A stretch of 22,625 bases of DNA from Pleurobrachia bachei (Eukaryota > Ctenophora > Tentaculata > Cydippida > Pleurobrachiidae). A program made the position numbers and the translations under genes. The notes below the pieces were generated by a model. The model was not told the DNA's origin. It made no database searches and was given only the letters and a program-made list of their open reading frames with translations. Numbering within the stretch: position 1 is the first letter of the stretch; each line of letters begins with the position of its first letter. This document shows, one piece after another, positions 18,301-22,625 of this stretch. The DNA lies in contig AVPN01000170.1 in NCBI GenBank assembly GCA_000695325.1, forward strand, positions 4,961-27,585. The letters are read 5' to 3'.

Positions 18301-21161
18301 AGGGGTTCATTAATTCATTAAACCATAGTGGTTAAATACAATATGTTGATCGATACTATTGTTCTCAGCTAGGTAGTAAGAGACTGTTTGGTAACGCAGT
18401 TCCCCCTTCATTGCGGGCACGCTAAGACGTGCTTTACTTTTGCAATGCCCTATGTAACAGAGGGGTAACTTCGTTACCAAGGAGACTGTACGAGAGACAA
18501 CCTGAACAAGGCTTTTGAAAATGTCTCAACAATATCTAATATTGTCTCCATATGTTTTGTCTACATTCACTGTTACCTGTTATAGCCACACCCGAGAATC
18601 CGTAAATGTCCTTGACTTTTTTAACATCAGTAATCGTATGTTTGCACGAGAGTACAACCGGGTCCAAGATAAAACCTTGCTCGAATTTCTGGAATAAAAC
18701 AGATTGGGAGAGACAAGGAGAGATAAAAAAGGGAGAGAGAGAAGACAGGAGAAGAGAGAGATAGAGCTAGAGATTGCGTGTAATGTCATTTGAGAAAAAG
18801 GAGACACACTCTCCCTCCTACAGTAGGGCTCCAAAAGGCAATCCAATTTCTAGAACTTGTTACCTAGAAGACTACCCCTGTCTCTTGCAGTTACTGCTGG
18901 CAGCAGTCTGCTACTGCAGGGAGTATAACAAGGTAATATACCAAGTTCCCTGTCATGTGGTCCTCAATACACTTATCATATTGCCTCGCATTATCAGGGT
19001 CGCATAAAACGAGTTAAGTCGCGATAAAAGTTCAATCAACTCTTGTGCGGACGAGGTGATAAATTGGAGAAGTTGGTGGAGCCTAGTGTTGCAGGTGTGT
19101 GTAATATGAATTATGACAGGATGCAACCTCATAAATATATTGAGTCCTGTTATATAACAGGGCTTCCGTCGCGTTGTAAGTATGTCTCAGTGAAAGAAAA
19201 GAGCAGAAAAGAGAGAGGTTGAAAGAGGAGAAATCTCGCTAGCTTTATACTTTTTTCGGCTTCACGTGCTTCCTACACACGTATCCGTGTCGGTCAACTC
19301 AGACTGTCTGTCTGATGTGATCGTGATCACTGGTCGGCATCCCGTCCTACTCCCCAGGATGAAGGGATCTAGAACCAGCCCAAATCCCTTCCATAGTTCT
19401 GCCACTCTTCCAGATCTCAAACTGAAATCTTACACTTTTCAAAATCCCTTTATATCTGAAGTGTTGACAATATGGTGGTACTGAGCACCTGCGTCTCCTT
19501 CGGGTCTTTCATATAAATATTATAATAACACGGTGCCGTCAGTAGCGTGCTGCTTAGTGGCCATACCGTAGTCCTATCAAACCAAACCAAACCAGAGGAG
19601 AAATTAGAGGTGGAAAGAGAGAGAAACAAGAAACAGAAAGAAGAATTATATTACAATGATATAGAGAGGTATAGAGAGAGAAAGGGATAGAGAGAGGTAG
19701 AGAGAGAGAGAGAAAGAGAAAGATAGAGAGAGAAGAAACAGAGAGAGAGAAGAAAAATGATACCTTGACTTTCCGGACCTCATCTGCTTGGAACTCGGGG
19801 GCACAGTTGTGGTGAATTATACCAAGTCCTCCCATCAACTGAAAAATGAGGGAGTCCGGGGTAATAACCAGATTAAAACATACTGGTATCAAACGGGTAG
19901 GGAGTAAAACATACGGGTATCATACGGGTCTAAGGGCTAGCCGCCAGGGATCTGGTATTTTTAATTTTCAAGGATCTTTGACTTCTGAGATGACAGTATA
20001 CAGTATGGCAGGTGGATGTCGTCAATCACATGCACACACGCAGCAGTTATTTTACTGTAATTCTCTCTTGCCATCCCTTTCATTTCTCCAGACACCTTTC
20101 TCTTCATCCCTCTACATTTCTCTTCTCCATCCCTCTTTCTTTCCCTATACATGCGATGAGTGCCAATAAGACACGTGTATATTGGAACAACTCCAGCCGG
20201 ACTGAGAGAGAGAGAGATTTGTACAGTAACTCTCCCTCTCTCTCTTTCAACTCGCTCTCTGTTCTATATACTATTCCATATACTGGCACAACTCATCGCC
20301 ATCTCTCCGACCGAAACGCACGTGCAATATAATCACAGTTATTGTCCAACCACCTCATACTCCTTTCTCCCTCATCGACCGTATTTCTACAAGCTCGCAC
20401 AATAAAACCCCGCCTACGGAAAATTGGTTTCGAAGACACCTCACACTCAGGCCGCCACACGGCCTCTGTTTGGTGCTCTTCGCACGCCGGCAAGGGAGGG
20501 GTAACTTCGTTACTATGTAATACGGAAAAAAGGTTTTCTGTGATGCCTATTAATTTCACTTTAAAGGCAAAAGAAGAAGAAAAAAACGCCGGATGTGAAA
20601 CATTTGTTTGCAAAACCGGGGAAACAGTTCCCAATAGTACGGAGTATTACAGCCAGGGTTCTGGGTTATCTGAACAAATATATACGTGTGACACTAGATC
20701 ATATTGTTACCAACGCCCCACAGACGTCTGATTATTGATTGTGTGTGTATAATCATGGTTGGCCCCACACACACCCTGTAGCCAGCCCTGTCTATCTAAT
20801 CTTACCGCCATAGCGATGGCCATGCCGCTCTCGGTGACGGTATCCATGGGGGAGCTGATGAGGGGGGTGTTGAGGGTCAGCTTCTTGGTAATGGGAGATG
20901 ACAGGGTCACATCTTTAGAAGAGAAGTCGATATAGCCCGGCAGAATCAGGAAATCGTTGTAGGTCAACCCCTCTTTACCTGTGTGTGTGGACAGTGGTGT
21001 TACTCTACACAATCTAAAGAACTTTTCAATTTAATTGAATACAAAGATGGAATACGAACACTTTTCTAACATTGGTGAATGTAACTCATACCTGAAACTA
21101 AATCGGCAGCTGAGATGCCGTCCTCAGGAACGTAATCAGAGAAATCTTTGTCATCGGCCAT
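2997..21161 (-). CDS. IMPDH: Inosine-5'-monophosphate dehydrogenase (IMPDH), complete, 15 exons, 510 aa
   Basis: IMPDH oxidises IMP to XMP with NAD+, the committed step of guanine nucleotide synthesis in the cytosol. Exons on the minus strand: 21161-21092, 20978-20806, 19838-19764, 18688-18577, 18283-18195, 17232-17145, exon 7 (16494-16378 or 13680-13564), exon 8 (16302-16220 or 13487-13405), 4902-4812, 4661-4567, 4408-4264, 4131-4028, 3883-3699, 3584-3501, 3018-2997. All junctions are GT-AG and phases agree; the product is 510 residues against 514 for human IMPDH. Visible landmarks: [15 protein letters not shown] near the N-terminus, a Bateman (CBS pair) region at about 107-240, DSSQGNS at about 270, the catalytic loop GSGSICIT with Cys near 327, the RYF Arg/Tyr pair near 425, and the C-terminus HSYEMKLF (human HSYEKRLF). 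Two plus-strand genes sit in the intron between exons 8 and 9. Exons 7-8 are duplicated (see separate entries). Confidence 0.95.
3424..3460. repeat. Perfect 17-bp hairpin with 3-nt loop
   Basis: Left arm TAACTATAGTTGGTAAC (3424-3440), loop TTA, right arm GTTACCAACTATAGTTA (3444-3460), an exact inverted repeat. Further GTAACTATGGTAAC sequence follows directly. It lies in the last IMPDH intron and belongs with the GGTAAC/GTTACC-rich repeats seen elsewhere in the window. Confidence 0.9.
5375..8768 (+). CDS. Secreted protein with novel N-terminal region, duplicated cassette exon and one Sushi (CCP) domain
   Basis: Exon 1 (5375-5891) starts [16 protein letters not shown], a clear signal peptide, then an Asp/Gly/Asn-rich segment of unknown fold; the phase-1 donor GTGAAT at 5892 is my choice. 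Exon 2A (5966-6274) and its partial duplicate 2B (7912-8142) encode a shared domain ([33 protein letters not shown]). Exon 3 (8219-8407) is a Sushi domain, with [20 protein letters not shown] and PKC in the expected order. A last exon at 8761-8768 would add Ala-Arg-stop. Internal exons are all phase 1-1, as is usual for shuffled extracellular domains, so 2A and 2B can be used alone or together. The product is probably extracellular, an adhesion or recognition protein by analogy with other Sushi proteins. The gene lies inside an IMPDH intron on the opposite strand. The exon 1 donor and the 3' end are the weakest parts. Confidence 0.7.
5966..6274 (+). CDS. Cassette exon 2A of the Sushi-domain gene
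   Basis: 103 codons, phase 1-1, after a good pyrimidine-rich acceptor (CCCTCTCTCATAG) and ending at GATG/GTAAGA. It encodes [18 protein letters not shown] followed by the part duplicated in exon 2B. Repeat similarity starts near 6075 (GCAAAACAGGG). Confidence 0.75.
6281..6350. repeat. GA microsatellite
   Basis: About 65 bases of nearly pure GA just after the exon 2A donor. The matching intron after exon 2B has only a short GGGAGAGGGAGA, so the array expanded after the cassette was duplicated, or contracted in the other copy. Confidence 0.9.
6404..6465 (+). pseudogene. Truncated first copy of the Sushi exon
   Basis: After CCATCCCAG the sequence repeats the start of the Sushi exon ([15 protein letters not shown] against [15 protein letters not shown] at 8219). 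Similarity ends near 6448 and a TAA follows at 6463-6465. The consensus cysteines after the first are missing. Splicing exon 2A to this site would give a short secreted form without a Sushi domain; it may instead simply be skipped. Confidence 0.7.
6466..7911. other. Unexplained 1.45 kb between the two cassette copies
   Basis: This lies between the truncated Sushi copy and exon 2B. The left part is AT-rich with no convincing ORF. A pyrimidine-rich tract with degenerate CTCGGATC / GGATCACC repeats fills about 7488-7830. Open frames there follow the low-complexity composition and show no domain. I see no terminal repeats or transposase that would make it a recognisable inserted element. Confidence 0.4.
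7488..7830. repeat. Pyrimidine-rich low-complexity tract
   Basis: A long CT-rich stretch with loosely repeated units around CGGATC and CCTTCTCCC. It supports chance open frames and is probably intronic in the Sushi gene. Confidence 0.65.
7912..8142 (+). CDS. Cassette exon 2B of the Sushi-domain gene
   Basis: 77 codons, phase 1-1, acceptor TTGAATTTCAG, donor GATG/GTAAGA. From KQGIW onward it matches exon 2A almost residue for residue (changes include K to G in DLIKSD/DLIGSD, E to D in SWET/SWDT, D to E in SVDR/SVER). The first ~12 residues are unrelated to 2A, so the duplication started inside the exon and the 5' end uses a new acceptor. Conservative changes suggest it may still be used. Confidence 0.65.
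8219..8407 (+). CDS. Sushi (CCP) domain exon
   Basis: 63 codons, phase 1-1. The pattern Cys...Cys-x-x-Gly-Tyr...Cys...Pro-x-Cys is present: DYC near the start, [17 protein letters not shown] and APKC near the end. This is a single complete CCP module with the four expected cysteines. Confidence 0.85.
8402..8575. repeat. GGTAAC minisatellite
   Basis: About four degenerate units of 33-36 bp (consensus around GGATAACACCATGGTAACTA then TGGTAACGGGGAG), preceded by shorter ATGATGGTAAC repeats. It starts at the donor of the Sushi exon, so it fills the start of the following intron. Confidence 0.85.
8769..9301. other. Intergenic region between the Sushi gene and the coiled-coil gene
   Basis: Holds the presumed Sushi-gene 3' UTR with an AATAAA at 9106-9111, then about 190 bp up to the coiled-coil ATG that must contain its promoter. 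No TATA box or coding segment stands out. Confidence 0.5.
9106..9111 (+). promoter_or_regulatory. Candidate polyadenylation signal of the Sushi-domain gene
   Basis: AATAAA about 340 bases after the proposed stop at 8766-8768, the first canonical signal downstream. Confidence 0.4.
9302..13396 (+). CDS. Large coiled-coil structural protein with Gly/Ser-rich head, 12 exons, 775 aa
   Basis: Exons: 9302-9691, 9855-9992, 10108-10278, 10388-10507, 10651-10742, 11049-11196, 11334-11501, 11636-11899, 12142-12246, 12400-12624, 12783-13214, 13322-13396. All join in frame with GT-AG sites. Exon 1 (130 aa) is a keratin-like head full of GGG, SSGV and [11 protein letters not shown]. Residues from about 150 to 640 are heptad-patterned, charged coiled coil ([40 protein letters not shown]). 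The tail (about 640-775) is Ser/Thr/Cys-rich with [14 protein letters not shown] and ends SDESFRKN. It resembles a cytoplasmic filament protein, but the intermediate-filament signatures LNDR and TYRKLLEGE are absent, so I do not assign it to that family. Exons 7-12 are all phase 0-0. The stop is 8 bp from an IMPDH exon on the other strand. Confidence 0.88.
10018..10048. repeat. Hairpin of GGTAACCATGG arms
   Basis: GGTAACCATGG (10018-10028), 9-base spacer, CCATGGTTACC (10038-10048), an exact 11-bp inverted repeat in coiled-coil intron 2. Confidence 0.85.
10565..10651 (+). repeat. Duplicated acceptor region before coiled-coil exon 5
   Basis: CCTCCCATTATAGATTTYAG followed by GAGACAGGAGAT occurs twice about 50-60 bases apart. 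The second copy holds the acceptor GAGACAG/GAGATG (exon start 10651), the only choice that keeps frame with exon 4. The first copy, ending near 10613, is a decoy. Confidence 0.65.
11955..12090 (+). other. 136-bp intronic block identical in both duplicate copies (copy A)
   Basis: Read base by base, 11955-12090 and 14815-14950 are identical while intron sequence on both sides differs by substitutions and indels. The block includes a small hairpin, AGCAGA-TTA-TCTGCT. It lies in intron 8 of the coiled-coil gene. It could be a gene-conversion tract, a recent repeat insertion present in both copies, or a constrained element. Confidence 0.7.
13405..13680 (-). CDS. IMPDH: IMPDH exons 7 and 8, copy A
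   Basis: Exon 7A (13680-13564, 117 nt, phase 1 to 1) encodes the second CBS-domain end ([20 protein letters not shown] and following). Exon 8A (13487-13405, 83 nt, phase 1 to 0) encodes [18 protein letters not shown] through DVVIL at the start of the catalytic barrel. Acceptors and donors look intact. The exon 8A donor lies 8 bp from the stop codon of the convergent coiled-coil gene. This copy is nearer exon 9, its splice partner. Confidence 0.92.
13513..13518 (+). promoter_or_regulatory. Candidate polyadenylation signal, coiled-coil gene copy A
   Basis: AATAAA 117 bases after the coiled-coil stop codon, inside IMPDH intron 7. If used, the 3' UTR spans the full complement of IMPDH exon 8A. 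The same signal is present in copy B at 16327-16332. Confidence 0.6.
13736..14176. other. 441-bp unique spacer between the duplicate copies
   Basis: CpG-containing, no ORF of interest. Carries the 9-mer GCGCATAAC twice, about 80 bases apart, and TATCTCCCGTTTCCTG, which resembles the complement of a stretch near 22100. It matches neither flank outside the duplication that I could see. It may be a fragment of an unrecognised repeat at the junction. Confidence 0.45.
14188..16211 (+). pseudogene. Second copy of coiled-coil exons 7-12, without a 5' half
   Basis: Exons: 14188-14355, 14474-14737, 14994-15098, 15239-15463, 15608-16030, 16137-16211. Every exon has intact acceptors, donors and frame, and lengths match copy A except exon 11, 9 nt shorter (TQSSS becomes KS). 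Base differences are nearly all synonymous; I find about one replacement (E to D in exon 8) besides that indel. No head, exons 1-6 or promoter precede it. It is called a partial copy rather than a decayed one. It could be an alternative 3' end spliced from the upstream gene: exon 11A to exon 7B is in frame and would add about 398 residues of coil and tail. It could also be the other allele placed in tandem by assembly. Confidence 0.75.
16220..16494 (-). CDS. IMPDH: IMPDH exons 7 and 8, copy B (duplicate)
   Basis: Exon 7B (16494-16378) and exon 8B (16302-16220) have the same lengths, phases and protein sequence as copy A. I count three base differences over 200 coding bases, all synonymous, and splice sites are intact. 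The pair totals 200 nt, so 7B-8B-7A-8A in one mRNA would shift frame. In-frame choices are one pair, 7B joined to 8A, or 7B-7A-8A. If the duplication is real, splicing must choose. If the assembly placed two alleles side by side, this is simply the other allele. Confidence 0.88.
16327..16332 (+). promoter_or_regulatory. Candidate polyadenylation signal, coiled-coil copy B
   Basis: AATAAA in the same place as in copy A, beyond the complement of IMPDH exon 8B. Confidence 0.55.
16556..17144. other. IMPDH intron 6 with a CpG-rich patch
   Basis: 16600-16690 is CpG-rich (GAGCGCGCGCC, GCCGCGCGAG) and ends at a good plus-strand donor, CTTCCG/GTAAGT at 16690. It could be a promoter and first noncoding exon on the plus strand, but I find no matching coding exon. 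The rest is AT-rich with nothing notable. Confidence 0.35.
17233..18194. other. IMPDH intron 5, with a duplicated donor and CCAAT/E-box cluster
   Basis: Near exon 5 the donor context TCTCAGAG/GTAACAT occurs at the real site (exon end 18195) and again 78 bases further on (exon end would be 18117). Between them are two CTGATTGG motifs (18135-18142, 18177-18184) and the palindrome GTCACGTGAC (18153-18162). Using the second donor would add an in-frame TAA. A small ACCCTCT-GTC-AGAGGGT hairpin lies at 17323-17339. No coding sequence is seen. Confidence 0.5.
18689..19763. other. IMPDH intron 3
   Basis: About 1.1 kb with GA-rich tracts at 18697-18770 and 19613-19752, the second abutting the exon 3 donor. 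No supported gene. Confidence 0.5.
19839..20805. other. IMPDH intron 2
   Basis: About 970 bp. It holds CT/GA-rich stretches and a GTAAC-TTC-GTTAC palindrome near 20502. An open frame at 20342-20731 has several cysteines but no flanking splice logic or recognisable domain, so I leave it out. Confidence 0.45.
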
Positions 21162-21229
21162 CTTACAAGTCACCTTATAATAAGCGGTTGAGATGATGGG
21201 CTTCGTTCATATAATAAAATCAGGTTTAT

Positions 21230-21480
21230 TATTAAAGTTATCAAATATGAGTTTACACAAAAGTGCCCCAAGCACAAGTGGGGTTTCACCCCCACTTCCC
21301 ACACTGAGCCTGTATCCCCTGGTCCCGGACACCTGGGACTTGCCGCCAGCGCCGTTTCTACAAGACACCGCGCACCGTTACGATCTTGGTGGTTGGTGGC
21401 CTGATAGCAGGTGGGCACAGCAGGCTGCCAAAAATTACCCTGCACTAAAATAGCTCTAACCGCCAAACCACTCAATCGTT
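21230..21480 (-). mobile_element. Possible tRNA-derived SINE fragment
   Basis: Minus strand begins GTGGTTTGGCGGTTAGAGC (A-box-like, 21452-21469 core), followed about 70 bases on by AAGATCGTAACGGTGCG, a weak B-box-like segment, and ends in an AT-rich tail (ACTTTAATAATAAACC). The order fits a degenerate tRNA-type Pol III SINE. The B box is poor and no target-site duplication was identified. Confidence 0.3.
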
Positions 21481-21690
21481 TTGGAAAATCCAAAGTTTAT
21501 CTGATAGGAAATGTCAAGGTCTAATCCCAACCCAAACCTTAAGTCTAACGGCTGACCCTACTTTAGCCCTAACCCTAAAAAACCGTGGTCCGTGAGTGCT
21601 GACACTTGAACCACCCAGATTTTAGCGCTGACCTAAGACACCTTGACCTACGCTGCACAAGGGGTCTGTAGCGCATGCCAACAAGACATC

Positions 21691-21792
21691 TTGGCAAACG
21701 GTGGTAGCCCAGAATGGAAAAAGCAGCACTTTTCGGCAAGACATCCAGATTTTGACTTTTCCGGTTTTACCGTTGGCAAACGCTGCTAGCCC
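21691..21792. repeat. 20-bp imperfect direct repeat
   Basis: TTGGCAAACGGTGGTAGCCC (21691-21710) and TTGGCAAACGCTGCTAGCCC (21773-21792) match at 18 of 20 positions. A second pair, TATGCTACACGCCCTTTT and TATGCTACAGGCCCTTTT, lies at about 21906-21945. Confidence 0.75.
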
Positions 21793-21935
21793 GATGGGAT
21801 AGGGATCCCTAAAAAAGTTCAGTAGTTACACAGCGTTTACACAGTCTTTACTCAGTCGTTACACCCAGAGCGGCGCGTGCGGCTTTTTCGGCTTTCCCGT
21901 TGACGTATGCTACACGCCCTTTTGGCATATGCTAC

Positions 21936-21956
21936 AGGCCCTTTTATAAAGGGCCT
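21936..21956. repeat. Palindrome containing TATAAA
   Basis: AGGCCCTTT-TAT-AAAGGGCCT, an exact 9-bp inverted repeat with a 3-base loop. It includes TATAAA on the plus strand, so it could be a TATA box for something to the right, or simply part of a repeat. Confidence 0.7.
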
Positions 21957-22251
21957 GGAGGGAATACCGCGCTGGGGGGGAATACATAATCAATCATAGC
22001 TCCAGTTACAGATAAGGTACAGAAATCGTTTTGGTATCGTTAGAAAGAGAAAGATAAGAGCTTTCAAATGCAACCGGTTTCAAGTCTTTATCTTATCAGG
22101 AACAGGAGATATGAACCAAACTCCGCAAAATCGAGTGCGGTTTCATCGAAAAAAGGTGAAAGTTAAATGAAAATTTAAACAAAGGTGACCCTCAAAAATC
22201 TGTGACGTCACTGTGTGAAAACAACCCTTCTTTAAACGGCTATTCCTCAGC

Positions 22252-22348
22252 CCCCTGAAGTCCAATTAACTTCCCCTAAAAACAGCAAGGTAGACAATTG
22301 TCTGATCTAAAAACTGGTGAAAAGATCAAGTGAAACGGACTTCAGGGG
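22252..22348. repeat. 12-bp inverted repeat, 73-bp spacer
   Basis: CCCCTGAAGTCC (22252-22263) and GGACTTCAGGGG (22337-22348) are exact reverse complements. They may be termini of a very short inverted-repeat element or arms of a structured segment. Confidence 0.7.
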
Positions 22349-22625
22349 CCAAAGTTATAGGCACCGCCGAATTCTCGACCGCAAAGTTATCTTCGACTGT
22401 TCTGAGCTCAGGCCAAACGCGCGCGCGGCATTCGCTTCAATCCCCTCGTTGCGGGGTAAGCGGTAAAGTCACCCACTTTTTGGGTAGGCGGTAAATGTTG
22501 CCTTGGTCTCGTGTTAACGTACGTGATCCGCGCGAAATTTCCCAAAATCTCCTACACTAAACGCATCGGGCGTTCGCGCGTTACGTCTGACCGTGGGAAA
22601 ATACACCAGATGATGATCAAGACAA

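Larger units (their letters stand above)
21162..22625. other. Region upstream of IMPDH, no gene supported
   Basis: Must contain the IMPDH promoter immediately to the right of 21161, but no TATA box or initiator stands out on the minus strand. Beyond it lie a possible SINE (21230-21480), a direct repeat, an inverted repeat and a CpG-rich right end. Confidence 0.5.

Noticed and set aside
19554-19763. Continuation of the IMPDH exon 3 frame past the GTATCA donor
   Set aside because: It runs through a GA/CT microsatellite into low-complexity Ser/Leu residues; the exon ends at 19764, where exon 4 joins in frame.
20342-20731. Cysteine-containing open frame of 129 codons on the plus strand
   Set aside because: It lies in IMPDH intron 2, shows no signal peptide, domain or convincing splice partners, and the cysteines are irregular.
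21511-21600. Telomere-like CCCTAA motifs
   Set aside because: Only one or two imperfect CCCTAA-type units are present, too few for a telomeric array.

Overview
This is a gene-dense eukaryotic, almost certainly animal, window. Short GT-AG introns, a metazoan-type IMP dehydrogenase, a secreted protein with a Sushi (CCP) domain encoded by phase 1-1 exons, and a large coiled-coil protein with a Gly/Ser-rich head all fit an early-branching marine invertebrate. A sponge is my best guess, from style alone. No prokaryotic signals were seen, and I recognised no retroviral, LTR or Polinton-type element.

Layout. (1) 92-2192, minus strand: the 5' part of an unrecognised multi-pass membrane protein gene that runs off the left end. 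(2) 2997-21161, minus strand: a complete IMP dehydrogenase gene whose 15 exons join in frame to 510 residues. (3) Inside one 8.5 kb IMPDH intron (4903-13404), two plus-strand genes: a secreted Sushi-domain protein (5375 to about 8768) and a coiled-coil protein (9302-13396, 12 exons, 775 residues). (4) 14177-16555: a second copy of the 3' half of the coiled-coil gene, together with the IMPDH exons on the opposite strand, lying 441 bp after the first copy. (5) 21162-22625: IMPDH upstream DNA with a possible tRNA-derived SINE, direct repeats, palindromes and CpG-rich sequence, but no gene I can support.

The main point is the geometry of parts 2-4. The coiled-coil gene and IMPDH converge so tightly that the coiled-coil stop codon lies 8 bp from the IMPDH exon 8 donor. 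The only nearby AATAAA lies beyond that exon, so the coiled-coil 3' UTR should be antisense to the whole of IMPDH exon 8. A 2.4 kb tandem duplication copied this joint, leaving IMPDH with two copies of exons 7 and 8. Using all four in a row would break the reading frame. The two copies differ almost only at synonymous sites even though the second coiled-coil copy has no 5' half. That fits either two alleles assembled side by side or real alternative 3' ends.

A second theme is repeated small duplications across splice junctions (decoy acceptors at 1513-1665, 2036-2056 and about 10565-10600; a decoy donor at 18117), plus a scattered family of GGTAAC/GTTACC palindromes and minisatellites.
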